Assembly: GCA_017616675.1 (NCBI GenBank)
Contig: JAFZXR010000040.1
Span: 1 to 37,010 of the forward strand
Direction: 5' to 3'
Source of the DNA: Bacteroidales bacterium
GTDB taxonomy: Bacteria > Bacteroidota > Bacteroidia > Bacteroidales > F082
DNA length: 37,010 bases
Both the position numbers and the translations under genes were made by a program. How positions within the stretch are numbered: the stretch's first letter is position 1; each line of letters begins with the position of its first letter. Shown here piece after piece: positions 24,410 to 33,522 of the stretch. The notes under the pieces were generated by a model, which saw nothing but the letters and a program-made list of their open reading frames with translations, had not been told where the DNA came from and ran no database searches.

Positions 24410-25575
24410 TAGTATTCAAAAACTCCGTATTTACTCTTAATTGTAAGCTGTTTTCTGTCGGATTTCTCCACATGTCCGATGATTTGGGCCTTGATATTGA
24501 ATGAGTTAGCAATCTTTATCATATCTTCGGCCGACTTTTCATCGGTATAAATCTCCAAACGCGAGCCCATGTTAAACACCTTATACATCTCTTGCCAGTC
24601 GGTGCCCGACGACTCTTGAATCATCTCGAACAATGGCGGCAATTCGATCATGTTATCCTTGATAATGTGTAACTTATCGATGAAGTGCGTCACTTTTGTC
24701 TGTGCTCCGCCGCTGCAGTGGATTATTCCGTTGATTTTTCCTCTTAAATTCTCCAAAATCGGCACCATCATAGGCAGATAGGTGCGGGTAGGGGCGAGGA
24801 TGAGCTTTCCGACGTCGATGCCAGGAACCTTTGTTGGCTCTGTAAGTGTATGATTTCCAGAGTAAACCAAATCCTCAGGTATCGAATGGTCGTAGCTTTC
24901 CTGATATTTCTCTGCCAGATAATGCCCCAGAACGTCGTGACGAGCCGATGTTAGGCCGTTTGAACCCATTCCGCCGTTGTAACGGTCTTCGTATGTTGCC
25001 TGGCCGTAGGATGCAAAACCAACTATAACATCGCCTGTTTGTATATGATTTTCAATGACTTCCGAGCGTTTCATCCTTGTAGTCACAGTGCTGTCGACGA
25101 TGATGGTTCTGACCAAGTCGCCAACATCGGCAGTTTCGCCTCCAGTGAGGTAGATGCCAACTCCCAACGAACGCAGCTTTGCCAGGAAGTCCTCGGTCCC
25201 ATTGATAATTGCGGAGATTACTTCGCCTGGAATGAGGTTCTTGTTGCGTCCGATGGTGGAAGAGAGAAGCATCTTATCGGTAGCGCCCACGCACATCAGG
25301 TCGTCGGTGTTCATCACCACGGCATCCTGAGCTATTCCTGCCCAAACCGAAAGGTCGCCTGTCTCTTTCCAATAGAGGTAAGCCAACGACGACTTGGTGC
25401 CTGCACCGTCGGCATGCATGATGTTGCAATACTCATCGTCACCGCCTAAGATGTCGGGGATAATCTTGCAGAAAGCATTGGGATACAAGCCTTTGTCAAG
25501 GTTTTTTATGGCGTTGTGGATGTCTTCCTTCTCTGCTGAAACGCCGCGCAGCTGATAACGTTTTTCTACTGGCAT
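24409..25575 (-). CDS. purM: Phosphoribosylformylglycinamidine cyclo-ligase (Bacteroidota-type AIR synthase)
   Basis: PurM closes the imidazole ring of AIR from FGAM with ATP in purine synthesis. The 388-residue protein is of the long form found in Bacteroidota, beginning with YQLRGVSAEKEDIHNAI. PurM-family features are ADGAGTKSSLAY (ATP and phosphate contacts), MNTDDLMCVGA with metal-binding Asp residues, YLTGGETADVGD, and a second alpha/beta domain with HCSGGAQTKV and FNMGSRLEIY. The last two follow the family's usual HITGGG and FNMGxGM patterns but with lineage changes. Its start is one base after the stop of the upstream OmpA-type gene, and its end overlaps prfA by one base. Confidence 0.88.
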   Translation of the reverse strand: MPVEKRYQLRGVSAEKEDIHNAIKNLDKGLYPNAFCKIIPDILGGDDEYCNIMHADGAGTKSSLAYLYWKETGDLSVWAGIAQDAVVMNTDDLMCVGATDKMLLSSTIGRNKNLIPGEVISAIINGTEDFLAKLRSLGVGIYLTGGETADVGDLVRTIIVDSTVTTRMKRSEVIENHIQTGDVIVGFASYGQATYEDRYNGGMGSNGLTSARHDVLGHYLAEKYQESYDHSIPEDLVYSGNHTLTEPTKVPGIDVGKLILAPTRTYLPMMVPILENLRGKINGIIHCSGGAQTKVTHFIDKLHIIKDNMIELPPLFEMIQESSGTDWQEMYKVFNMGSRLEIYTDEKSAEDMIKIANSFNIKAQIIGHVEKSDRKQLTIKSKYGVFEY

Positions 25576-25576
25576 C

Positions 25577-28000
25577 TTATTTGAAAATCAATTTATGTTC
25601 GTCTGTGTTAAACTCAAAGTTTCCGAATTGTTTCAAGACTTTCTGGCCCATCACCCAGTCGTATTTCAGACTGTTGACAACCGTCACCTCTATGTTTTCG
25701 ACGGTCTTATCGGCAATGCGCATCTCTCTGATGATGAACTGTGCACGGTCTTTGACTGCGCCGGCCGTGATGATCTTCTCGACATTATCGCCGATGAAGT
25801 CGTTCTTTGTAATCACGCCGTCGGTGAGCAATTCCATGACTTTCTGTTGCGAGACGCTCATCTCCGAGTCTCTGTCGTAGGTGATAATCTCCGTAAAGGC
25901 GTTGACATAGCTCTTAAACTGGAAATATCCCTGTTTGTTTTGAGTGAATGTCACCTTGTTGTCCTCAGGGTTGAGTCTGATGTTGGCCATCTGGTCGTCG
26001 TCGATGTTCTCGCGTGGCTGATAGTCTCTGCTCAGCACCTTGAACTCGGTTCTACGGTTAAGCTGGTGGGCGCGTTCCCTCTCGGCCTCGGTAGGCAGCT
26101 TGTTGATGTAATCCTCAGTGAGTTTCACGCCGTTCACTACTCTCGGCACACGTTCGCCGTAGCCCTTTGCGGTGAGTCTGAGCGGGTCGATGCCTCTGAT
26201 GACGAGGTAGTCGCACACCGCCTGTGCACGTTTCTGCGAGAGGATGTCGTTGCTGGCTTCAGTGCCGCGGTTATCGGTATGTGAGCCGAGCTCGACGGTG
26301 ATATTCGGGTTGACCTGTAATATCTCGATCAGGCCTTGCAATGAGTCTTCAAATTGTGGTCTGAGATCCCATTTTCCTAGTTCGTATTGAATCTCCGGCA
26401 ACACCACGGCGCCCGTAGGAATCATCGAAATCTCGTAGTTTGGCGTAAAGTCGCGGCTGAATTCGAGTCCTATGGTGTTGATTGTGTCGGTCAAAGTGAA
26501 GTAGTTGTTCTTTTCGATTGTCAAAACGTAGATGTTGCCCACGTTCAGTGTCCCTTCGTTGAACTGGAATGCTCCCTTTGCGCTGGATAGCGTAGAGGCT
26601 CTCGTTCCGTCGGTGCCGACTATGCTCACGTTGGCTCCGCTGACGTACTGAAGGCTGTTCTCGTCTTTAACTACGCCGTTGACGGTCAACAAGATAGGAG
26701 GTTCGATAAAGTAATAGATATCGTCGTCAAGTCCGTTGCGGCTACCTCTGTTTGAAGCGAAGAATCCGCGTTCCTCGGTAGGATGAAACACTATGCCGAA
26801 ATCGTTGCCTGTCGAGTTGATCGGTGACTTCAGGTTCACCGGCTCCGACCAGTTGCCCAGCGAGTCGACGGTGGTGACGAAGATATCCAGTCCACCCATG
26901 CCGCCGTGTCCATCGGAAGCGAAGTACAATGTGCTGTCGTTGCGCAGGAAAGGAAACATCTCATCTCCAGGGCTATTAACCACGTCCCCGAGGTTAAACG
27001 GACGGCCGAAATTGCCTTTGTCGTCTTTGATAGTCATCCAGATGTCTTTGCCGCCGAAGCCTCCATGGCGGTCGGCAGTGAAATACATTATGCTCTCGTC
27101 GGAGTTAAGGGTAGGGTGGCCGACGACATCGAGCGAGTCGACGCCTGCAATCTCCACCACTGTGCCTTCGTTGAACGAGGTGCCGGTACGTTTCGACTTC
27201 ATGATCTGGCATCCCGACTGACGGCGTTTGTCGTTGGGACAGCGGGTGTAATACACGTCGGAGAACGATTTCGTGAAGAACGGCATGCCTTCGCTGCCTT
27301 TGCTGTTCAGTCCGCCTTCCTCATCGACGAGCTCAGGTTTGTCCCAAACGCCTTTCTTATCCTGTCGTGAATAGTAGAAATCGGCGAAATGCTGGCCTGT
27401 GATGCCGTCTTTCTCCTTTGCGATGCCGCCTTCACGCGTAGAGGTGAAGATGACGTCGTTGAAGTTGTTTGAGATCCACACTACGCCGAAGTCGGATGCC
27501 TTCGAGTTGAGTGCTTTCACCTTTGTCACCTCATATTTCGAAGGAAACTCAAGCCATTCCTTGATATTGGCGATGTCGTCGGCCGCCCTTTGTCCACGCG
27601 GGTCGTCGGGCACAAGCTCGGTGTATCGGTTATACATCTCGAGTGCCTCGTCGTATTTCTCGATGCGTTTCAGCATGTCGCCATAATGCAGGAAGAAGAT
27701 AGGGTTGTTCTGCGGGAAGTCGCTCTTCAGCAGACGTTTATACTGCGACGCTGCCTGACGGGTGTTCTCGGTCAGACGGTAGCACTCGCCCAGCTGATAG
27801 GTGATGCGGTTGCGTTCGTCCTCGAATTTCTTCTTTTTAACCTTCTTGATGGCCTTTTTATAACGCTCGATGGCGAGGCTGTATTGACCTCTCTCGAAAG
27901 CCGTGTCGGCACTCTTGGCAGGGTTACGACGTTGAGCCTCAAGAGGTTGCGCTGCTCCAAGTAATATCGCGAATAATATCAATAACAGTTTTTTCGACAT
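25577..28000 (-). CDS. PorE-like OmpA-family protein: TPR, PD40, CRD and OmpA, plus retropepsin-like C-terminus
   Basis: The 807-residue protein is exported (signal peptide MSKKLLLILFAILLGAAQ, probably cut after LEA; no lipobox Cys). Domains in order: tetratricopeptide repeats (about 30-150), PD40/WD40-like beta-propeller blades (about 160-430, with repeats such as DESIMYFTADRHGGFGGKDIW), a carboxypeptidase-regulatory beta domain (about 436-500), an OmpA peptidoglycan-binding domain (about 531-655, with HTDNRG and LSQKRA), and about 100 final residues that look like a retropepsin fold whose DTG is replaced by D709-R-D. The first four domains have the order known from PorE of the type IX system, so a role in holding T9SS parts to peptidoglycan is plausible. 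The extra C-terminal domain is unusual. purM follows 1 base after its stop. Confidence 0.82.
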   Translation of the reverse strand: MSKKLLLILFAILLGAAQPLEAQRRNPAKSADTAFERGQYSLAIERYKKAIKKVKKKKFEDERNRITYQLGECYRLTENTRQAASQYKRLLKSDFPQNNPIFFLHYGDMLKRIEKYDEALEMYNRYTELVPDDPRGQRAADDIANIKEWLEFPSKYEVTKVKALNSKASDFGVVWISNNFNDVIFTSTREGGIAKEKDGITGQHFADFYYSRQDKKGVWDKPELVDEEGGLNSKGSEGMPFFTKSFSDVYYTRCPNDKRRQSGCQIMKSKRTGTSFNEGTVVEIAGVDSLDVVGHPTLNSDESIMYFTADRHGGFGGKDIWMTIKDDKGNFGRPFNLGDVVNSPGDEMFPFLRNDSTLYFASDGHGGMGGLDIFVTTVDSLGNWSEPVNLKSPINSTGNDFGIVFHPTEERGFFASNRGSRNGLDDDIYYFIEPPILLTVNGVVKDENSLQYVSGANVSIVGTDGTRASTLSSAKGAFQFNEGTLNVGNIYVLTIEKNNYFTLTDTINTIGLEFSRDFTPNYEISMIPTGAVVLPEIQYELGKWDLRPQFEDSLQGLIEILQVNPNITVELGSHTDNRGTEASNDILSQKRAQAVCDYLVIRGIDPLRLTAKGYGERVPRVVNGVKLTEDYINKLPTEAERERAHQLNRRTEFKVLSRDYQPRENIDDDQMANIRLNPEDNKVTFTQNKQGYFQFKSYVNAFTEIITYDRDSEMSVSQQKVMELLTDGVITKNDFIGDNVEKIITAGAVKDRAQFIIREMRIADKTVENIEVTVVNSLKYDWVMGQKVLKQFGNFEFNTDEHKLIFK

Positions 28001-28025
28001 GATTTTTCTTTTCTATATTAAACAA

Positions 28026-28033
28026 CAAAGATA
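28026..28033 (-). promoter_or_regulatory. Bacteroidota -7 box upstream of the OmpA-type gene
   Basis: On the minus strand this reads TATCTTTG, an exact TAnnTTTG match 25 bases before the ATG at 28000. A TTTG (28053-28050) is 16 bases further upstream, shorter than the usual 19. It lies just downstream of the secDF terminator. Confidence 0.5.
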
Positions 28034-28065
28034 CAAAATCATTGCGTATCAAAGGCTTTTTTTGC

Positions 28066-28105
28066 AAAAAAAATGTAGAGACGCACCAAGGCACGTCTCT
28101 ACATT
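28066..28105 (-). terminator. Terminator of secDF, formed by a dispersed palindrome
   Basis: A perfect 12-bp stem (AATGTAGAGACG, 28072-28083; CGTCTCTACATT, 28094-28105) with a 10-base loop is followed on the minus strand by eight T. It begins 16 bases after the secDF stop. The palindrome is a member of the same repeat family as 34725-34758. Confidence 0.8.
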
Positions 28106-28121
28106 ATCATATTTCGTATAC

Positions 28122-31100
28122 CTATTTATTCTTCTTATCGGCTGCTTCGAGAATCTTAGCATCGACCTTCTTGCCTCTGAACAGCATGTAAGCTATTGGA
28201 GAAGCAATGAAGAGTGATGAGAATGTACCAGCGAAGATACCGACGAGCAATGCGAACACGAATCCGCGGATGGTCTCGCCGCCGAAGATGAAGATGGCGA
28301 GCAACACCACCAATGTCGAACCTGATGTGTTGATAGAACGGAGCAAGGTGCTGTTGACACCGTCGTTCATTCTCTCATACCAGCTTCTCTTAGGATAGAG
28401 TGTCACATTTTCACGGATACGGTCGAAGATAACCACTGTGTTGTTGATTGAGTAACCGATGATGGTCAAGACAGCGGCGATAAACGACTGGTCAACCTCC
28501 ATTGAGAACGGAAGGATGTTGTAGAACAACGAGTACATACCGATCACTATGATGGTATCGTGTGCCAATGCAACGATTGAAGAGGCACCATACTGCCATC
28601 TCTTGAATCGGATGGCGATGTACACGAAGATGACAACCAATGAGATGACGACAGCCCAGACAGCCTTACGTGTCACGTCGTCGGCGATGGTAGCACCGAC
28701 TTTCTGTGACGACATGATACCGAGCATCATATCGCTCTTCTCGCTGTCGGATGTGAACTGGTCGTATGTCATATCTTTGCTGAAGAAGCCCTTCAAGCCT
28801 TCGTAGAGCATGCCCTGGATCTGAGCGTCGATGTCAGGATCAGTGCTGTTGATCTCGTACTTGGTGGTGATCTTCACCTGACGGCTTGGACCGTAGGTCT
28901 TCACCTCTGGAGCATCGTCTTTGAACTCTGGAACGTTCGACAAAGCCTCACGGATCTGTGCGACCGACACTTCCTTGTCGAAGCGGACGACGTAGTTACG
29001 ACCGCCCTGGAAGTCGATACCGAGGTTGAGGCCGCGTGTTGCCAAGGAACCGAAGCTGATGACGATCATGATACCGCCGATGATGAATGCTGTCTTACCG
29101 AACTTGATGAAGTCGAACTTGGTGTGCTTCAGGAAGTCGCGTGTCATATCGGTTGAGAACTTGATCTCTCTGTCTTTGTCGAGCCAGTGCTCGAGGATGA
29201 GACGTGTGATGAAGATTGAAGTGAACAACGATGTGCAGATACCGATCATCAAGGTTGTTGCAAAGCCCTGGACAGGACCTGTACCGAACTCGAACAGGAT
29301 GAAACCTGTCAAGAATGTTGTGATCTGACCGTCGAGGATAGCTGAATAAGCTGCCTTGAAACCGTCGGCGACAGCGAGACGGATGCCTTTGCCTGCCGCA
29401 ATCTCTTCCTTGATACGCTCAAAGATGATGACGTTCGAGTCAACAGCCATACCCAAGGTCAACACTATACCTGCGATACCAGGCAGTGTGAGGACTGTTC
29501 CGAACGATGCGATGACACCGAAGAAGAACAGGATGTTGACGAGCAATGCGATGTCGGCTGCGACACCTGCCTTGCTGTAGAAGAATATCATATAGATGAG
29601 CACGAGGCAGAAAGCGATGATGAACGACCAGAAACCTGATGTGATAGCTTCCTGACCCAGTGAAGGACCGACGACGTTTTCTTCGAGGATTCTCGCTGGA
29701 GCCGGCAACTTACCTGCCTTGAGGATGTTGGCCAAGTCCTGAGCCTCTTCAACTGTCATGTCACCACCCGAAATCTTTGATGTTCCGTTCGGGATCTCAT
29801 CGTTGACGACAGGATATGAATAAACGTAGTTATCGAGCACGATAGCAACCTGACGGCCGATGTTGTCGCCTGTCAAGCGTTTCCATGCCTTGGCACCTTC
29901 AGTGTTCATGCTTAACGACACCTCGACGCGACCGTTCTGGTCGTAGTCCTGACGGGCCTCTGTGATGACTTCACCACCGAGAGCGCATTTGTTGTCGCGG
30001 TTAGCCTTCAATGCCACGAGGTCGATGAATTCGACGTTGCCAGTGACATACTTGCTAGGTTTCACGCACCATGCGAACTTGAGGTTACGTGGGAAGATCG
30101 ACGATGTGAGCTTCAACATTCTGTTGATGTTGGCGGTATCTTTCACCATTGCCATACCAACGCGTGCTGTCTCGCCTGGAGCCAGCTGACCCATGTTGTT
30201 CTGGTAGTAAGAAGGGGTGAGGTATGTGTACAACGGGTTGTTGGCCATGTATTCCTCACGTGCCTTGTCCTGTGCCTTCTTCAATGAGTCTTCGGCTGTC
30301 ATCTGATTGAGAAGAGCCACGTCTTCTTCAACGTCTTCAACCTTTTCGATCTCACCGTCGTCAGCTTTTCTTGCCTTCTCGATCTCGGCCAGACGTGCGT
30401 TGGCCTCGTCGAAATACTGGTAAATCTCTGAGAAGTTGTAGGTCTCCCAGAACTCGAGCTGAGCGGTGCCCTGTAACAGTTTGCGGACACGCTTAGGATC
30501 TTTGATACCCGGGAGCTCGACGAGGATACGGCCTGAGCCTTCCAGCTTCTGGATGTTAGGCTGTGCCACACCGAAACGGTCGATACGGGTTCTCAAAATC
30601 TGATATGAACGGTCGATAGCGCTGTCGGTCTCGTCTTTGATGACCTTCAACACCTCGTCGTTTGTCGAGTTGACGGTGATGCCTTTGTCTTTGAATTCAT
30701 ACAGGAAAATCGATGCAAGACGTGCATTCGGGTCAAGTTTTGCGTAAGCCTCGCCGAAAAGGTCGACGAAGTCCTTCTGGCTGTTGAGGTGCTGCTCGCT
30801 AGCCTGACGCATGGCCTCTCTAAATGTCTCGTCATTGCTATTTCCGGCAAGAGCGTAGATGATGTCAGGAACCGACACTTCCATCATAACGTTCATACCA
30901 CCCTTAAGGTCAAGGCCGAGGTTCAACTCCTGCTCCTTGCACTTGCGGTAGTCTTGCCACATGTAAACTGTAATTGTACCGACTGAGTCGAGATAATAAG
31001 TCTCTTTTGCTGTCTTGATCGAGTCAAGATAGTACTCAAGGGCATTCTGGTCGCCATTAGCCATCTCTTCGGCCAAGGCAACAGTCTTCGGACTTTCAGC

Positions 31101-31214
31101 ATAGGCTTTTGCTTTACTTTCCACGTGCCTTGTCACGAACGTAAATGACAACTGATACACGGTGAAAAGAGCCAATAATAATGCCAAAAGCTTAATAACT
31201 CCTTTGTTCTGCAT
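28122..31214 (-). CDS. secDF: Protein translocase subunits SecD and SecF fused
   Basis: SecDF uses the proton gradient to pull preproteins through SecYEG at the periplasmic side. The 1030-residue protein holds both subunits: SecD with its first membrane helix at about residues 6-26, the motif LGLDLKGGMNVM near residue 100, the periplasmic P1 domain, and five helices up to about residue 665; then SecF from about residue 690, with LGIDFQGGRNYV near residue 733 and a second six-helix bundle. The proton-path VDSNVIIFERIKEE (SecD) and NNTVVIFDRIREN (SecF) motifs are present. Fusion of the two is normal in Bacteroidota. A canonical promoter and a strong terminator frame it, so it is a single-gene unit. 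Confidence 0.97.
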   Translation of the reverse strand: MQNKGVIKLLALLLALFTVYQLSFTFVTRHVESKAKAYAESPKTVALAEEMANGDQNALEYYLDSIKTAKETYYLDSVGTITVYMWQDYRKCKEQELNLGLDLKGGMNVMMEVSVPDIIYALAGNSNDETFREAMRQASEQHLNSQKDFVDLFGEAYAKLDPNARLASIFLYEFKDKGITVNSTNDEVLKVIKDETDSAIDRSYQILRTRIDRFGVAQPNIQKLEGSGRILVELPGIKDPKRVRKLLQGTAQLEFWETYNFSEIYQYFDEANARLAEIEKARKADDGEIEKVEDVEEDVALLNQMTAEDSLKKAQDKAREEYMANNPLYTYLTPSYYQNNMGQLAPGETARVGMAMVKDTANINRMLKLTSSIFPRNLKFAWCVKPSKYVTGNVEFIDLVALKANRDNKCALGGEVITEARQDYDQNGRVEVSLSMNTEGAKAWKRLTGDNIGRQVAIVLDNYVYSYPVVNDEIPNGTSKISGGDMTVEEAQDLANILKAGKLPAPARILEENVVGPSLGQEAITSGFWSFIIAFCLVLIYMIFFYSKAGVAADIALLVNILFFFGVIASFGTVLTLPGIAGIVLTLGMAVDSNVIIFERIKEEIAAGKGIRLAVADGFKAAYSAILDGQITTFLTGFILFEFGTGPVQGFATTLMIGICTSLFTSIFITRLILEHWLDKDREIKFSTDMTRDFLKHTKFDFIKFGKTAFIIGGIMIVISFGSLATRGLNLGIDFQGGRNYVVRFDKEVSVAQIREALSNVPEFKDDAPEVKTYGPSRQVKITTKYEINSTDPDIDAQIQGMLYEGLKGFFSKDMTYDQFTSDSEKSDMMLGIMSSQKVGATIADDVTRKAVWAVVISLVVIFVYIAIRFKRWQYGASSIVALAHDTIIVIGMYSLFYNILPFSMEVDQSFIAAVLTIIGYSINNTVVIFDRIRENVTLYPKRSWYERMNDGVNSTLLRSINTSGSTLVVLLAIFIFGGETIRGFVFALLVGIFAGTFSSLFIASPIAYMLFRGKKVDAKILEAADKKNK

Positions 31215-31289
31215 TGTAAATTGAATTTTTATTAAATATTAAACTTTTTAATTAATTTCCAATTTTTACGCCAAAAAATTTTTAGCGTG

Positions 31290-31320
31290 CAAAAATACGA
31301 CATTTTTCAATGCCAACAAA
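31290..31320 (-). promoter_or_regulatory. Canonical Bacteroidota promoter of secDF
   Basis: On the minus strand TTTG (31320-31317), a spacer of exactly 19 bases, then TATTTTTG (31297-31290): both boxes match the Bacteroidota consensus TTTG-N19-TAnnTTTG. It predicts a leader of about 70 bases before the secDF ATG. Confidence 0.75.
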
Positions 31321-31331
31321 ATATTTTTTAA

Positions 31332-32645
31332 TTAATATTTAATCCAGCGGATTATTTCCTTCCACGACACTTTTTTGCCGTACATCAGGATGCCGGTGCG
31401 GTACACTTTGCCTGCCAGCCAGGTGAAGATGATAAACGTGACGAACAGCAATGCCACCGATGTCACCACCTGCCAAATTGGCACACCGAACGGGATGCGC
31501 AACATCATGGCGACAGGCGAGGTGAACGGAATCATTGATAACCAAAGACTTAACGAGCTGTCAGGAGCATTGGCGATGATCGTCGAACACACCATAGGGA
31601 TGATCAGAAGCATAGAGATTGGCGTCACAAACTGCTGGGTGTCGGTCTCGTTGTCGACAGCCGAGCCCACAGCGGCAAACATGGCCGAATAAAGGAAATA
31701 TCCTCCGATGAAATAGAAGAGGAAACACCACAAAATGGCCTTGAAATTGATGGAATGTATGACGTCGAATACCTTTGTCAAAACCTGCTCAGTGTCAGTG
31801 TTTGCTGCTGCTTCGGCGATTTGCTCTGTCATGACGGTGCCGGTCGAGAACACCTCCTGCGTGGGCAGGAACTGTGCCACAGCGACGTAGATGCCCGTGG
31901 TCAAAATGCCCCAAAGCAGGAACTGCGTCAACCCGACAAGAGCGATGCCGATGATTTTGCCCATCATCAGCTCGAAAGGCTTGACGCTGCTGATGATTAC
32001 CTCGATGATGCGGTTGGTTTTCTCCTCGATGACGCCGCGCATCACCTGACTTCCGAAGATGAAAATCACGAAATAGATCACCATGGCGAGCGCTATGCCC
32101 AGCAAAAACTCGAACTCACCGAAACTTTTCTTCTCCACGTTCTCGTCTTCGCTCATCCTAATTGCCTGCACGTGGATGGTGGTGTTGGCCGCCTTCACGA
32201 TGTCGGGGTCGATGCCCGAAGCCAGCAGCTTCTGGTGCTCAATCACCGTTTTCATCGTGGTGTTGATGTAGTCGGTGAGCGTCATCGGAATCTGATTCAT
32301 GCTGTAAATTTCAGCATTTACTGGTAAAGTGAGCGATGTGCCTGGGATGTAAAGCACGCCGTCATAAACGCCTTCTCGCACGAGGTTTTTCACATCGGTG
32401 ATGTCTTTTTCTTCGTAAATGAAAGTGTTGACATCGGTGTCTTTGAACTTCCCTGTAAACAGTGTCGATTCGTCGCATACCGCGATGGTCTTCTTACTGT
32501 CGAATTTCTCGGAATTCAGCATTAGAAGGCCTGGAAGAAACATCAAAGCGGCGAAAAATATGGGCGCGAGGAAGGTGATAAGTAAAAACGAGCGCTTCTT
32601 GACGCGTGTGAGATATTCTCTTTCTATGATGATGCCTATTTTCAT
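31332..32645 (-). CDS. ABC-2 type transporter permease (NatB-like)
   Basis: The 437-residue membrane protein has one helix near the N-terminus (about residues 20-45, starting SFLLITFLAPIFFAALMFLPG in an R-K-K-R context), a large extracytoplasmic domain to about residue 185, and a cluster of five helices in the C-terminal half. The ABC-2 motif VMRGVIEEKTNRIIEVIISSVKPFELMMGKI, given here as its two parts RGVIEEKTNRIIE and SVKPFELMMGK, is the classical NatB/ABC-2 signature. It forms a transporter with the ATPase encoded 14 bases upstream. NatAB is a sodium exporter in Bacillus; the substrate here is not known. Its position after grpE-dnaJ suggests a link to envelope or ion stress, but that is inference. 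Confidence 0.85.
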   Translation of the reverse strand: MKIGIIIEREYLTRVKKRSFLLITFLAPIFFAALMFLPGLLMLNSEKFDSKKTIAVCDESTLFTGKFKDTDVNTFIYEEKDITDVKNLVREGVYDGVLYIPGTSLTLPVNAEIYSMNQIPMTLTDYINTTMKTVIEHQKLLASGIDPDIVKAANTTIHVQAIRMSEDENVEKKSFGEFEFLLGIALAMVIYFVIFIFGSQVMRGVIEEKTNRIIEVIISSVKPFELMMGKIIGIALVGLTQFLLWGILTTGIYVAVAQFLPTQEVFSTGTVMTEQIAEAAANTDTEQVLTKVFDVIHSINFKAILWCFLFYFIGGYFLYSAMFAAVGSAVDNETDTQQFVTPISMLLIIPMVCSTIIANAPDSSLSLWLSMIPFTSPVAMMLRIPFGVPIWQVVTSVALLFVTFIIFTWLAGKVYRTGILMYGKKVSWKEIIRWIKY

Positions 32646-32658
32646 AAGTCGTTGATTA

Positions 32659-33516
32659 TCATTTATTTGAAGATGAAACTAAATTGATGAAAATGTCGTT
32701 GATCGACGGCAGAATCTCGTTGAACGAAACGATTTCGCCTTTTTCGATAATTTCGCGAATCAATTCGTTAGGATTGGTCGAGTTGACGGTCTGATGCGTC
32801 TCTTCGCCGCCGTCGAAAGGCTTGTAAACGACGTCGTAAGAATGATTCTTATATTGCTGTTTTATATCGTAAACACTGCCTTCGAGAATCTTTTCACCTT
32901 TATTAATAAGCATGATATTGTCGCAAAGCTCCTCGACCGATGCCATGTTATGCGTCGAGAAAAGGATGGTGGCGCCTTTATCGCGTAGCTCGAGTATTTC
33001 TTTCTTCAAAAGATTGACGTTTATCGGGTCGAAACCTGAGAAAGGCTCATCAAAGATAAGCAGCTTGGGCTCGTGTATCACCGTGACGATGAACTGCACC
33101 TTCTGCTGCATGCCTTTGCTGAGCTCTTCGACTTTCTTGTCCCACCAGCTTGCGATGTCGAACTTCACAAACCACTGACGCAGCTTTTTCTCGGCTTCCT
33201 TGCGGTTCATGCCTTTCAGCTGAGCGAGGTAGATGGCCTGCTCGCCGACTTTCATCTTCTTATAAAGTCCGCGTTCCTCTGGGAGATATCCGATGTTGGC
33301 TATATCGCTGGGTTTCAATGGATTACCATTCAACAACACCTGTCCCGAGTCGGGCATGGTGATCTGGTTTAAAATCCTGATGAGCGTGGTCTTGCCAGCT
33401 CCGTTGGGTCCCAACAGACCGTAGATGCTCTGCTGTGGCACCTTTATCGAGATGTCGTTGAGCACCTTTTTTGTGCCGTAGGTCTTCGAGACGTTGTTTA
33501 TTTCGAGATAATTCAT
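32659..33516 (-). CDS. ABC transporter ATP-binding protein (NatA-like)
   Basis: The 285-residue ATPase has Walker A GPNGAGKT, a Q-loop in IGYLPEERGLYKKMKVGEQ, a signature LSKGMQQ (the LSGGQ variant usual in ABC-2 exporters), Walker B LLIFDEPFSGFDP, and the switch His in STHNMASVEE. The last ~65 residues are a C-terminal domain as in NatA-type subunits. It pairs with the permease gene that follows by 14 bases. The start is 6 bases after the dnaJ stop, so the pair is expected to share the grpE-dnaJ transcript. Confidence 0.9.
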   Translation of the reverse strand: MNYLEINNVSKTYGTKKVLNDISIKVPQQSIYGLLGPNGAGKTTLIRILNQITMPDSGQVLLNGNPLKPSDIANIGYLPEERGLYKKMKVGEQAIYLAQLKGMNRKEAEKKLRQWFVKFDIASWWDKKVEELSKGMQQKVQFIVTVIHEPKLLIFDEPFSGFDPINVNLLKKEILELRDKGATILFSTHNMASVEELCDNIMLINKGEKILEGSVYDIKQQYKNHSYDVVYKPFDGGEETHQTVNSTNPNELIREIIEKGEIVSFNEILPSINDIFINLVSSSNK

Positions 33517-33522
33517 TTATTT

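Noticed and set aside
25595..26284. Open frame of 229 codons on the plus strand, antisense to the OmpA-type gene
   Set aside because: The sense strand has a full domain series; the antisense frame is explained by its codon use.
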